From positions 3,380-67,379 of the forward strand of contig DGXB01000075.1 of assembly GCA_002396205.1 (NCBI GenBank): a DNA stretch of 64,000 nt, read 5' to 3'. The stretch comes from Bacteroidales bacterium UBA4243. Lineage in GTDB: Bacteria; Bacteroidota; Bacteroidia; Bacteroidales; F082. Under the pieces are notes generated by a model, which was not told the DNA's origin, made no database searches, and saw nothing but the letters and a program-made list of their open reading frames with translations. Below are positions 25,481 through 32,681 of this stretch, in pieces (within the stretch, counting starts at the first letter, position 1; each line of letters starts with the position of its first letter). The translations under genes were made by a program, and so were the position numbers.

Positions 25481-25481
25481 G

Positions 25482-26240
25482 ATGATGGAACTCAACAAAA
25501 TCTACAACGAGGACTGCCTTGAAGGCATGAAGCGCATTCCTGATGGGAGTGTTGATATGGTACTCTGTGATTTGCCGTATGGTTCTACCAATTGCATTTG
25601 GGATATTGTGATTCCTTTTGAGGTTTTATGGCAGCAGTGGCTTCGTGTTTGCAAAGAAAATGCAGCAATCGTTTTGTTTGGTAGCGAGCCTTTTTCAAGT
25701 CGGCTGAGATTGTCGAACTTGAAAATGTATAAATACGATTGGGTATGGGACAAAAGAACATGCAGCGGATTTCTTAATGCCAAGAAACAGCCTTTGCGTT
25801 CAAACGAATTGATCAGCGTGTTTTACAAAAAACAATGCACTTACAATCCACAGATGTCACATGACCGAAAAAAAAGAGAGTTTCTTTTATCAAAAGCAAC
25901 AGGCTCAGAAATATATAATAAAATCCATCCTAAAGAAAGGCATTACAAAAAAGACCAATTGGCATATCCAAAATCCATACTGCAATTTACAGGTGTCGTG
26001 AATAATTCCAAGGAGAAATGCGGACACCCAACACAAAAGCCTGTTGATTTGTGTGAATACCTCATTAAGACCTACACCAACGAGGGCGAGACCGTCTTGG
26101 ACGCCTGCATGGGCAGCGGCACTACTGCCGTGGCCTGCGTCAACACAGGTCGCAACTTCATCGGCTTCGAACTCGACGAGAACTATTGGCAAATCTCGCA
26201 GCAAAGGGTATCTGAAGCCAGACAACAATTAAACGATTAA
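25482..26240 (+). CDS. DNA methyltransferase (N6-adenine/N4-cytosine, beta type)
   Basis: Motif IV (MVLCDLPYGSTN, a DPPY variant with Leu) lies near residue 26, before motif I (VLDACMGSGTTAVA, near 208), the order of beta-class enzymes. The GHPTQKPVDLCEYLI segment between them is typical. N6-adenine methylation is the likely chemistry. No restriction partner. The gene is inserted between portal and head genes; its 5' two-thirds are more AT-rich than its neighbours, suggesting later acquisition. Two adjacent ATGs (25482, 25485) could start it. Confidence 0.85.
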   Translation: MMELNKIYNEDCLEGMKRIPDGSVDMVLCDLPYGSTNCIWDIVIPFEVLWQQWLRVCKENAAIVLFGSEPFSSRLRLSNLKMYKYDWVWDKRTCSGFLNAKKQPLRSNELISVFYKKQCTYNPQMSHDRKKREFLLSKATGSEIYNKIHPKERHYKKDQLAYPKSILQFTGVVNNSKEKCGHPTQKPVDLCEYLIKTYTNEGETVLDACMGSGTTAVACVNTGRNFIGFELDENYWQISQQRVSEARQQLND

Positions 26241-26243
26241 ACA

Positions 26244-27113
26244 ATGATACTCAACAACCTAAACGAAGCCCGACAATTTCTGCCGTCGGTGAACGTGACC
26301 GTCGACAACGACCGCTTCAAAGACTTTTTCCGCCGCGCCCAGGAATGGATGGTGGCCAAGGTGGTCGGCACCGACATCGAGGATGTGCTGGAGACCGACA
26401 TCGAATTGACCTCCACCGACATCCACAAGGAACTGCGCCTGAAATGCCAGCGCGTCATCGCCGAGAAGGCCTTGCTCGATGCCATCCCTGAGATGGACAT
26501 GCAGCTGACCGAGGCGGGCTTTGCCGTGCAGAAGAACGACAACTTCAGCCCCGCGTCGTCGCAAAGGGTGGACCGCTTGGTGAAGACCCTGCCGGAGCGG
26601 ATCGCCGCCGATGTAGACTCGATAGTGCGCTTCCTGATGAAGACCAGCATCGGCAATGGTGCCTACACCTATTGGCGTAGCTCCGAACAGTTTACCTATC
26701 TCACGGCGGCTTTCATGCCCTTGTGCGAGGAATACACTTCGTATTGCAACGGGGTCCAGCCCGACAGAAAGCCGTCAAAGAACTATGACGATTTCCTTGC
26801 CGTCATTCCATTGATGGCCAAGGAGCTTCGCGAGGTGGCCGACTACTACGTGAGCCGTGCCGAGATTGACCGCCTCGTTGAGCTGTATCGCGACAACGAC
26901 CTGCTCGAAATCCACCGCAAGGCCATCGTGAGCCTGAAGGATTGCGCCGTGGCCGCGTTGCGCTACGACATGCCTCAAGCCCGCAACGCTGCCGTGCAAG
27001 CCCGCGAGGTGATGCTTGGTAGCCCCGACGACTTCACGGCCTTCAAGGCTTCGAGCGCCTACAACCGCCCGTCCGTCAACCTTGACGGCGGCAAATTGGT
27101 GAACATGTTGTAA
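26244..27113 (+). CDS. Head-completion-type phage protein (289 aa)
   Basis: Begins MILNNLNEARQFLPSVNVTV. The N-terminal half resembles the DUF6712-like proteins found after portals in Bacteroidetes phages; the rest is helical with an RSSEQFTYLTAAFMPLCEEY segment. Probably a connector or head-completion protein. Assigned by position and length. Confidence 0.5.
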   Translation: MILNNLNEARQFLPSVNVTVDNDRFKDFFRRAQEWMVAKVVGTDIEDVLETDIELTSTDIHKELRLKCQRVIAEKALLDAIPEMDMQLTEAGFAVQKNDNFSPASSQRVDRLVKTLPERIAADVDSIVRFLMKTSIGNGAYTYWRSSEQFTYLTAAFMPLCEEYTSYCNGVQPDRKPSKNYDDFLAVIPLMAKELREVADYYVSRAEIDRLVELYRDNDLLEIHRKAIVSLKDCAVAALRYDMPQARNAAVQAREVMLGSPDDFTAFKASSAYNRPSVNLDGGKLVNML

Positions 27114-27139
27114 ACCAACAATAAAGAAAGGAGTAAACT

Positions 27140-27475
27140 ATGATGAAGAAAATTGCAATCTGGCTCAACGAGCACGCCGTTTGCCTCGGCGACACAATCA
27201 AGGCCAACGTGGTGCACCTGTGGTGCATCCTCATCTCTGCCATCGTTGTAACCCTTTTTGCCGCCCTTGGATGGAAAGGCAAGGCGATGGAGGTGCTACT
27301 GATGGTGCTGCTGCTTGGTGGCTACGTCGTACCTCCCGTCGTCGAGGCCGTCCGCGCACTCGTCAAGCGCGAGCCATGGACGCCGTGGTATTGGTTCCCG
27401 ATTGCCATCGGCAACACCATCGGCACGGGCATCGCGCTGTTGGTCAGTCTAATCTTTGGCTGGGCGACGCTATGA
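27140..27475 (+). CDS. Small membrane protein, holin candidate 1 (111 aa)
   Basis: Preceded by AAAGGAG. Three hydrophobic segments: about residues 25-45 (LWCILISAIVVTLFAALGW), 51-65 (VLLMVLLLGGYVVPP) and 85-108 (PIAIGNTIGTGIALLVSLIF). Short charged termini. A holin is plausible, but the endolysin is 2.4 kb downstream. Overlaps the next gene by four bases. Confidence 0.55.
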   Translation: MMKKIAIWLNEHAVCLGDTIKANVVHLWCILISAIVVTLFAALGWKGKAMEVLLMVLLLGGYVVPPVVEAVRALVKREPWTPWYWFPIAIGNTIGTGIALLVSLIFGWATL

Positions 27476-27753
27476 AACGGCTGAAACAATGGCTCTACGG
27501 CCTCAAGACCGATAAACTGCTGCATTTCATCGCTGGTATGCTGATAGCAGAGGCGGCTGCAGTGTTGCTTGGCCTCGCCATGGGCGGCATCATGGCCGCG
27601 TTTTGCGGATGGCTGCTGTCGGTGGTGGTCTCGATGGCCAAGGAGATATGGGACAAAGGTCACGACGGCGTATGCAGCATGGCCGACTTCGCCGCAGGTC
27701 TCTTCGGGGCCTTGGTGGGACTGACTGTTATGTTGTTAGTAGTGTTGTTATGA
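27472..27753 (+). CDS. Small membrane protein with D-K-L-LHF motif (93 aa)
   Basis: Start ATG 27472 overlaps the preceding stop. The sequence KTDKLLHFIAGMLIAEAAAV carries the DK-LHF-AG signature seen in small bacterial and phage membrane proteins of the DUF2279/YfiM type, followed by two more hydrophobic stretches. Likely a partner of the protein before it in lysis or envelope functions. Confidence 0.55.
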   Translation: MKRLKQWLYGLKTDKLLHFIAGMLIAEAAAVLLGLAMGGIMAAFCGWLLSVVVSMAKEIWDKGHDGVCSMADFAAGLFGALVGLTVMLLVVLL

Positions 27754-28442
27754 GAATCGACCTGACAGCCCCGATGAGTTGGGTAGATCTGACCCACGAA
27801 CAGATGACCTTCGTTTGCGGATTGCTGTCGGGCGGACTGGCTCGCGAGGAAGTCCTCGTGGCCGCCTTCTGCCATCTCTGCGGAGTGAAGCTGCAACGCA
27901 ATGGCGACGACTATTGGTTGCTGAATGGCAAGGAAAGAACGCCCATCGGCATCCTTGCCATTGGCGACTTCAGCTCGCGCTTCAGCTGGATACTGGACGA
28001 CGAACCCGTGGAGCCGCCATGCCCGTTCGGCATCGACCGGTACCTGATTGACACCACTTTCGAGCATTACTTCCGCGCCGACGCGCTGATGCTGCACTAT
28101 TCACAAACCAACGACGTGCCGACGCTGTGCAAGGCGCTGAAGGAACTGGAAGTGGACATCGAGGAGCCCACGGAGGCGCAAGTGCTGGCCACGCAGGTGT
28201 GGTGGAACGGCTTCAAGCGGTGGCTCAAGGAACGCTACCCGCTGGTGTTCCAGGACGGCGGCAGCACGGAACCCTACAACCCCGTCGAAGCGAGGCGCAA
28301 CATCATGCTGATGCTCAATGACGGAAAGCCGCAAGACAACGAGCGCATCGAGCAAAGCAACATGCACGACGTGCTGGCCGCCTTGCAGCACAAGATCGAA
28401 CAGGCCAAGGAAGTTGAACAACAAATGAAGAAATACAGATGA
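27750..28442 (+). CDS. Uncharacterised phage protein (230 aa)
   Basis: True start at ATG 27750 (MRIDLTAPMSWVDLTHEQMT). Soluble; N-terminal half with FHYLCGVKL-like Cys residues, C-terminal half a long charged coiled coil ending EVEQQMKKYR. The YNPVEARRNIMLMLNDGKPQ stretch precedes it. Possibly a tail-assembly or head-tail protein; translation is coupled to both neighbours by ATGA overlaps. Confidence 0.6.
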   Translation: MRIDLTAPMSWVDLTHEQMTFVCGLLSGGLAREEVLVAAFCHLCGVKLQRNGDDYWLLNGKERTPIGILAIGDFSSRFSWILDDEPVEPPCPFGIDRYLIDTTFEHYFRADALMLHYSQTNDVPTLCKALKELEVDIEEPTEAQVLATQVWWNGFKRWLKERYPLVFQDGGSTEPYNPVEARRNIMLMLNDGKPQDNERIEQSNMHDVLAALQHKIEQAKEVEQQMKKYR

Positions 28443-28642
28443 AAAAGACCCACATCAAAAAAATGATCGACGACTTGGTGAAGTCCGTCGAACAGAAATT
28501 CGGCAAGAAATGCGAGCTGATGACCCTGAACATGAAGACCTGCATCACTAAAGAGGGAGAGGTCTACGCACATGTCGACGCCGTCGTTGACATTGAGGGT
28601 GACAAAAACAGTTACAAGGTGGGAAAGGACTTCGACCTATGA
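28439..28642 (+). CDS. Small hypothetical phage protein (67 aa)
   Basis: MKKTHIKKMIDDLVKSVEQK start, then a beta-hairpin-like segment with CELMTLNMKTCITKEGEVYA. Overlaps both neighbours by four bases. Function unknown. Confidence 0.55.
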   Translation: MKKTHIKKMIDDLVKSVEQKFGKKCELMTLNMKTCITKEGEVYAHVDAVVDIEGDKNSYKVGKDFDL

Positions 28643-28758
28643 GAAACCACGAGATATGGCACGAGTGCGAGCATTGCGGCGAGGAATACGACGCAAGGCT
28701 GTGGATGGGCTGCTGCCCGAAATGCGGCCACGACTACGCCGAAAAACTGTCACTCTGA
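28639..28758 (+). CDS. Zinc-ribbon micro-protein (39 aa)
   Basis: ATG 28639 to TGA 28758, overlapping the previous stop. Almost the whole protein is one zinc ribbon: CEHCGEEY and CCPKCGHDY around a short loop. Perfect four-cysteine spacing and coupling to the upstream gene support a real gene despite its length. Confidence 0.65.
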   Translation: MRNHEIWHECEHCGEEYDARLWMGCCPKCGHDYAEKLSL

Positions 28759-28815
28759 CGTCGGGGGAATTTCCAACCTTTGCAGCCTAATCTCAAACAA
28801 CCAAACAGTAAGACT

Positions 28816-29127
28816 ATGAATTTTGGACAAGCAATTGAAGCCGTGAAAAACGGAAAACTCGTAGCCCGTCAAGGCTGGAATGGCAAGGGCATGTTTATCT
28901 TCATGCGCCCTGCTTGCGAACTTGACACAGAAACCGTGGTGAATAAGGTGCAGTCTTTGCCTGATTCGTTTAAGAAATGGGTTGCTGGCCATCATGGGGA
29001 TGCTCCGACTGAAAAAATCAAGTTTGGCAGTTACCTTTGCATGAAGGCCGCCGATGGTTCAGTTGTCAATGGATGGCTGGCTTCGCAAACCGACATGCTG
29101 AGCGAAGACTGGACTGTCGTTGAATAA
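28816..29127 (+). CDS. DUF2829 protein, Tad2-like anti-Thoeris candidate
   Basis: [20 protein letters not shown] followed by [10 protein letters not shown] is the DUF2829 signature, and the [17 protein letters not shown] and LSEDW segments complete it (103 aa, normal length). Members of this family, named Tad2, block the Thoeris defence by sequestering its cyclic ADP-ribose-type signal. Activity of this copy is inferred from family membership. It sits in the late operon before the tRNA region, as a moron gene. Confidence 0.85.
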   Translation: MNFGQAIEAVKNGKLVARQGWNGKGMFIFMRPACELDTETVVNKVQSLPDSFKKWVAGHHGDAPTEKIKFGSYLCMKAADGSVVNGWLASQTDMLSEDWTVVE

Positions 29128-29672
29128 GAATCTTTGGACTACGGCCGATGAGTGCCAGCCCCTATTGACGTTCTTTGAAACCCTTTTGAAGAAGGCCTTC
29201 GGCGTTGATGGCATGGTGATATGCCTGAGCCGATGGGCCTCAGTATAGAGCCGCCCAAGGCCATCCATGTTGTTGTTGGAGGGTACAGGCGGCAATCACA
29301 CGCGCCCAGGCTTGGGGTGCTGTCGTTGCTATTGTCGTAGCGATGGCACCGCCTAGGAAACGAGCATACTTGGGCGCGACACAGCGGGGTAGAGCAGCGG
29401 CCAGCTCGGTAGGCTCATAACCTTCAGGTCGGCGGTTCGAATCCGTCCCCCGCTACAGTTCCTCGGCAGCACCCCGGGCAGGCTGCCCCGCATGAGTGCC
29501 CAACAGCAAAATCATTCACTAACCACGTCCGTGCGCAAAGGACGCACGTCGGGTGAAAGCCCCGCGTTTTTACAAATAAGTGTGTGAAGCTGCTGGTTTT
29601 CAACAAACATCTTTTTCACGATGGGGCTGGCAACAGCCCTGAGACAACAAACCTTAAAAACAACATACCGCC
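29128..29672 (+). ncRNA. Structured 545-base non-coding stretch enclosing a tRNA
   Basis: No gene fits here. Possible helices are numerous. On the 5' side are GGCAT/ATGCC near 29210, CTGAG/CTCAG near 29225, GCCGCC/GGCGGC near 29252 and 29288, and CGCGCCCA/TGGGCGCG enclosing about 29303-29380. On the 3' side are GGCAGC/GCTGCC near 29465 and CGTGCG/CGCACG near 29530. A GNRA-capped GGGCTG-GCAA-CAGCCC lies at 29634-29649. TGCCAGCCCC (29153-29162) could pair with GGGGCTGGCA (29633-29642), closing the whole domain, in competition with that hairpin. This may be a large phage RNA like GOLLD, which can also contain tRNAs; not confirmed. Confidence 0.4.
29383..29455 (+). tRNA. tRNA with CAT anticodon (Met or Ile2)
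   Basis: Complete 73-base cloverleaf: acceptor AGCGGGG/CCCCGCT, D-stem GAGC/GCTC, anticodon loop CTCATAA, and T-arm GGCGG-TTCGAAT-CCGTC. The anticodon stem has one T-T mismatch. A fully paired 1-72 (A-T) and lack of three stacked G-C pairs argue against an initiator tRNA. CCA is not encoded. A phage-borne tRNA within the late operon. Confidence 0.85.
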
Positions 29673-29870
29673 ATGTTCGTCATCTTCTTACTGTTAGCCA
29701 TCGTAAAATTCGCCCAGCTGCTATTGGTGGGCGCGTTCGCCGCAGGCCACCAATGGTGCCTCACGGCATTCTTCGTCGTCACGGGCATCGCTGCCGCGCT
29801 TGACCTGGTGCTGGGCGTGACCGTCATCATCACCAACCGCGAAATCGACAGGGACAGGAGGGAGCCATGA
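29673..29870 (+). CDS. Small membrane protein, holin candidate 2 (65 aa)
   Basis: Two transmembrane segments (FVIFLLLAIVKFAQLLLVGA and CLTAFFVVTGIAAALDLVLG) with a short loop and a charged C-terminus (REIDRDRREP), the layout of class II holins. It overlaps the endolysin gene by four bases, which makes it the best holin candidate in the window. Confidence 0.65.
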   Translation: MFVIFLLLAIVKFAQLLLVGAFAAGHQWCLTAFFVVTGIAAALDLVLGVTVIITNREIDRDRREP

Positions 29871-30340
29871 ACGCAACGCAAGTCAAGGCCATGAAAAAAG
29901 CCTTCATCGCGCGTATGCTCTTTGCCATCGCCGAAATCGAGGACATGGGCGGCTTCCTGCCTTCGGTGCTGATTGCCCAGGCCGCAATCGAGAGCAACTG
30001 GGGCCGCAGCACCTTGTCGGCAAAATACAACAACTTCTTCGGCATCAAAGCCGGAAAGTCGTGGAAGGGCAGGACGGTCAACATGAAGACGGGCGAAGTC
30101 TTCAATGGCAAGAACGTGACCATCAGCAGTAACTTCCGTGTGTATGACAGCCTTACGGACAGCATCCGCGACCGCAACCGGCTGCTTCGCACGGCACGAT
30201 ACAAGACCGTGGAACCCGCCGCCACACCACGCGCACAGGCGCAGGCCATCAAAGACAGCGGCTATTGCACGGCCACTAACTATGTGGAATCCATCATGGC
30301 AACCATCGGGGCAAACAACCTGACACAATACGACCACTAA
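29867..30340 (+). CDS. Endolysin, glucosaminidase (GH73/FlgJ type)
   Basis: Peptidoglycan hydrolase. SVLIAQAAIESNWGRSTLS carries the catalytic Glu42, followed by YNNFFGIKAG and the NFRVYDSLTDSIRDR motif, all diagnostic of mannosyl-glycoprotein endo-beta-N-acetylglucosaminidase-like domains. At 157 aa it is a single catalytic domain without signal peptide, so it needs a holin. Holin upstream and spanin downstream complete a lysis cassette. Confidence 0.9.
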   Translation: MNATQVKAMKKAFIARMLFAIAEIEDMGGFLPSVLIAQAAIESNWGRSTLSAKYNNFFGIKAGKSWKGRTVNMKTGEVFNGKNVTISSNFRVYDSLTDSIRDRNRLLRTARYKTVEPAATPRAQAQAIKDSGYCTATNYVESIMATIGANNLTQYDH

Positions 30341-30352
30341 TACCTATTAAAT

Positions 30353-30637
30353 ATGAGAAAAGCAATCAAATTATTTGCGGCTGTCTTGATTATTGCCGCA
30401 ATGTCGGCCCTCCAAAGTTGTGAGGGCTGTAAAAGGGAAATGAAAAGCATTCGTAGTGATATGAGTGGCGGCTTGGAAAGAAGTGCCATTCTTATGGACT
30501 ACAACGGCAATGTCATCAAAAGATGGGATGGCAAATTTGACATCCGCGATGGCGGTGCTGACAACCAAATCTTTTTCGATCTGAACGGAAAAAGGGTTTG
30601 GGTACAAGGAGGTATTTTCCTTTCGGAAGAGAAATGA
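30353..30637 (+). CDS. Small lipoprotein (94 aa)
   Basis: Signal peptide with lipobox SALQSC (Cys23). The mature part has a GNVIKRWDGKFDIRDGG beta segment typical of small phage or host lipoproteins. Overlaps the spanin gene by four bases. A role in lysis or in blocking superinfection is possible; neither is shown. Confidence 0.7.
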   Translation: MRKAIKLFAAVLIIAAMSALQSCEGCKREMKSIRSDMSGGLERSAILMDYNGNVIKRWDGKFDIRDGGADNQIFFDLNGKRVWVQGGIFLSEEK

Positions 30638-31188
30638 GAAACATATTTTCTGTCATATTGATTTTGAGTTTGGTTATTACAGGCTGCCGTGCCTCGTTGG
30701 AATCAAAGGCCCGGCGCGAACGCACGACGGCCACGGTCGCCGCCTTGGAGTTGCACAGAGTTGACAGCCTGTGGAGCTCCTTGGTGGAGCGGCTGAAGTA
30801 CAAGATCGAATTCTACCCAGCGACTGGATTACACACTAACATACAAGAAAGCCCTGAGGCCGTAGGAAACCCGCCGAGGGAGCGGACTTTGTCCCCGTCT
30901 CCCGCCGACCCGTCCGCTGCCTTGCTTGGCCAGTCCACTTTCTTAGGTGGCAATGGCGGCGGATGCGGGTCGGTCAAATCGATTGAAATCACGGCTGAGA
31001 GGGAGGAGGAATATTCCGGTACCGCCAAGGTGGACTCCGCTTCCCAAGCCGAAAACCATAACACTGAGGTTCGCCAAACCGAAAAAGCGTCGGAGGCCCG
31101 GCAGGACAATGGCACCGTCGCAACGGTGTGCATTGTCTTCGCTGTGTCCTTGTTGGTATACCTATTTTTAAAAGCTGCACTGAAATGA
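30634..31188 (+). CDS. Probable unimolecular spanin
   Basis: The 184-residue protein (ATG 30634) has an N-terminal lipobox (LVITGC, Cys18) for outer-membrane anchoring. The linker of ~140 residues is flexible and rich in Pro/Ser/Glu. A C-terminal transmembrane helix (TVCIVFAVSLLVYLFLKAAL) would sit in the inner membrane. This is the architecture of u-spanins, which fuse the two membranes at the last lysis step. The place two genes after the endolysin fits. Two-component spanin genes are absent. Confidence 0.7.
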   Translation: MRNIFSVILILSLVITGCRASLESKARRERTTATVAALELHRVDSLWSSLVERLKYKIEFYPATGLHTNIQESPEAVGNPPRERTLSPSPADPSAALLGQSTFLGGNGGGCGSVKSIEITAEREEEYSGTAKVDSASQAENHNTEVRQTEKASEARQDNGTVATVCIVFAVSLLVYLFLKAALK

Positions 31189-31328
31189 TCCGAGCAATTC
31201 AAATAGGAAGGGAAGTGGTGGTGATGGTGGGGGCTGAGCGCGATGGCAAGATTGTCGGCCTGAAGATGATGGTGATGCCGCTGCCGACGTACAGGATGAA
31301 ATATGGACAGACGCAAAACGACAAATGA
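31185..31328 (+). CDS. Small hypothetical phage protein (47 aa)
   Basis: ATG 31185 overlaps the spanin stop; a beta-rich Val/Met-rich sequence (GREVVVMVGAERDGKIVGLK). Ends with ATGA overlap to the next gene. Function unknown. Confidence 0.5.
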   Translation: MIRAIQIGREVVVMVGAERDGKIVGLKMMVMPLPTYRMKYGQTQNDK

Positions 31329-31582
31329 TGAAACGTTACTACAACCCCGAAAACGAGCGCGTGCAATACGTGGTGCGCGAGACCCTGAACGGCTATGTGC
31401 CGACGATGCTGTCTACCTCGACGGGCGAGATGGTGGCCATCACGCCGAAGACGGCGGCGCAATACGGGCTGCGCCTGCCCGATGTGCCGCTGGCGCAATC
31501 GTGCGCACGGAGTACGGCTGAACGCTACCTCAACCAGTTGGCCACCTTGAACGATTGGGTGGCAATCGAGACCCAAGAATAG
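31325..31582 (+). CDS. Small hypothetical phage protein (85 aa)
   Basis: MMKRYYNPENERVQYVVRET start; contains STGEMVAITPKTAAQYGLRL, a segment resembling small head-tail linker proteins. Last gene of the operon before a strong terminator. Function not assignable. Confidence 0.55.
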   Translation: MMKRYYNPENERVQYVVRETLNGYVPTMLSTSTGEMVAITPKTAAQYGLRLPDVPLAQSCARSTAERYLNQLATLNDWVAIETQE

Positions 31583-31609
31583 GTCTTTCATAATCTTTAT
31601 ATTGTTTTT

Positions 31610-31645
31610 CCTCCCCGGTTCGCTTGAATCGGGGAGGTTTTTTTT
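31610..31645 (+). terminator. Intrinsic terminator closing the portal-lysis operon
   Basis: CCTCCCCG/CGGGGAGG stem with a 12-base loop followed by eight T. Confidence 0.9.
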
Positions 31646-31689
31646 GTGCCTGAAGAAAAAATGCACTTTTTTTGAAAAAAAAATCAATT

Positions 31690-31725
31690 TTTTTGATTGT
31701 GATGATATTATTTTTACTATCTTTG
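31690..31725 (+). promoter_or_regulatory. Promoter of hicAB
   Basis: TATCTTTG at 31718-31725 followed by CAGCG, with a TTG-containing T-rich -33 region. Standard Bacteroidetes housekeeping promoter, lacking the GTCAC of the phage late promoters. Confidence 0.7.
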
Positions 31726-31746
31726 CAGCGTCAAACGATAGGAAAT

Positions 31747-31941
31747 ATGAAAAGATTGAAAGTCATCGAAGTGATCAGGTTGCTTGAAGCAGATGGATGG
31801 TATCTGAGCTACACCAATGGAGACCACCGCCAGTTCAAGCACCCGACAAAACCAGGGAAGGTGACGGTGAACGGAAAGAAAAGCGACGTGTTGAGCCAAT
31901 TCCTTCTCAACAGCATCTGGAAACAGGCAGGGTGGAAGTGA
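31747..31941 (+). CDS. hicA: HicA-type mRNA interferase toxin
   Basis: 64 residues with the HicA fold signature: LLEADGWYLSY, then GDHRQFKHPTKPGKVTV with catalytic His27, and a C-terminal helix. Toxin that cleaves mRNA. Own promoter; antitoxin gene 45 bases downstream. A longer upstream reading frame (from 31672) starts in the promoter and was rejected. Confidence 0.85.
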   Translation: MKRLKVIEVIRLLEADGWYLSYTNGDHRQFKHPTKPGKVTVNGKKSDVLSQFLLNSIWKQAGWK

Positions 31942-31986
31942 CCACCCTGCCACAAAAAAAAGTGAAAGCAATAAAAAGTAGTAGAT

Positions 31987-32409
31987 ATGGAAAAGAAAGT
32001 GACAGTGAAAGTGTATGTCGAATGGGCTGACAAGAATTTCTGCGCCACATTCGGCGAGAATGTGCCTGGCGTGGTGGCCATCACCGCCAAGGATGTTCGT
32101 GAACTTAAGAAAGAGGTGGCCGAAACGCTGCGCTTCCATGTGGAAGGCATGTTGGCCGATGGCGACGAGGTGCCGCAATGGCTTGTCGACGGCAACTATG
32201 AGTTTGAATACAACTATTTGGATGCCGCCGCGTTGATCCACGCCTGCGAGCCTTACGCCAGCCTCGCGGCTTTGAGCCGCGCCACCGGCATCAACCAAAG
32301 GCAGCTGAGCCACTATGCCAACGGCCTGCGCCATCCGCGCCCCGAGCAACGCCAACGCATCGTCGACGGTGTTCACCGTATCGGACGCGAACTGCTTTCA
32401 GTCGTATGA
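31987..32409 (+). CDS. hicB: HicB-type antitoxin with HTH
   Basis: The N-terminal partial RNase H-like HicB fold (FCATFGENVPGVVAITAKD, then AETLRFHVEGML) is followed by a helix-turn-helix of XRE type (LAALSRATGINQRQLSHYAN, about 93-112). It would neutralise HicA and bind the hic promoter. Order toxin-antitoxin is normal for this family. A lysogenic stability or phage-exclusion module. Confidence 0.85.
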   Translation: MEKKVTVKVYVEWADKNFCATFGENVPGVVAITAKDVRELKKEVAETLRFHVEGMLADGDEVPQWLVDGNYEFEYNYLDAAALIHACEPYASLAALSRATGINQRQLSHYANGLRHPRPEQRQRIVDGVHRIGRELLSVV

Positions 32410-32439
32410 CTATCGTTTGACAACGCGGAATGCGACTCC

Positions 32440-32471
32440 AAGCCCGTGCCTTCACAGGTGCGGGCTTTTAT
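32440..32471 (+). terminator. Terminator after hicB
   Basis: AAGCCCG/CGGGCTT stem with a short inner CCT/AGG pairing, followed by TTTTATC. Confidence 0.7.
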
Positions 32472-32497
32472 CATTTTCGTGAAATCAGCAAAATGAT

Positions 32498-32642
32498 GTT
32501 CCCGAAAATCGTTTTCGGGAACAAACCCTTATGTTACTTTTTTGCCGAAAAGTAAAATTGAAGCGTTCCTTATGTTACTTTTTTGGCAAAAAGGTAACAT
32601 GAAAACATCGATATGTACCCGAATTTGCGTTTTTGGGTACAT
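32498..32642. repeat. Cluster of three palindromes before the lipoprotein gene
   Basis: GTTCCCGAAAA/TTTTCGGGAAC (32498-32522). A near-perfect palindrome ATGTTACTTTTTTGG/CAAAAAGGTAACAT (32572-32600) has a damaged direct copy from 32531. ATGTACCC/GGGTACAT (32613-32642) overlaps the -33 side of the following promoter. The last could be an operator. Similar TGTTAC...GTAACA palindromes are common between genes in Bacteroidales. Confidence 0.55.
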
Positions 32643-32655
32643 GTTTATATCTTTG
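32635..32655 (+). promoter_or_regulatory. Promoter of lipoprotein gene
   Basis: TATCTTTG at 32648-32655, with TTTTTGGG upstream inside the GGGTACAT arm. Autonomous expression suggests a lysogenic-conversion gene. Confidence 0.6.
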
Positions 32656-32681
32656 CGACCTCAAACCTAATCTAAATCATT

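Noticed and set aside
29673..29870. Mu-like (transposable) phage
   Set aside because: No transposase pair or Mu-type genes; two tyrosine recombinases at a tRNA indicate site-specific integration.
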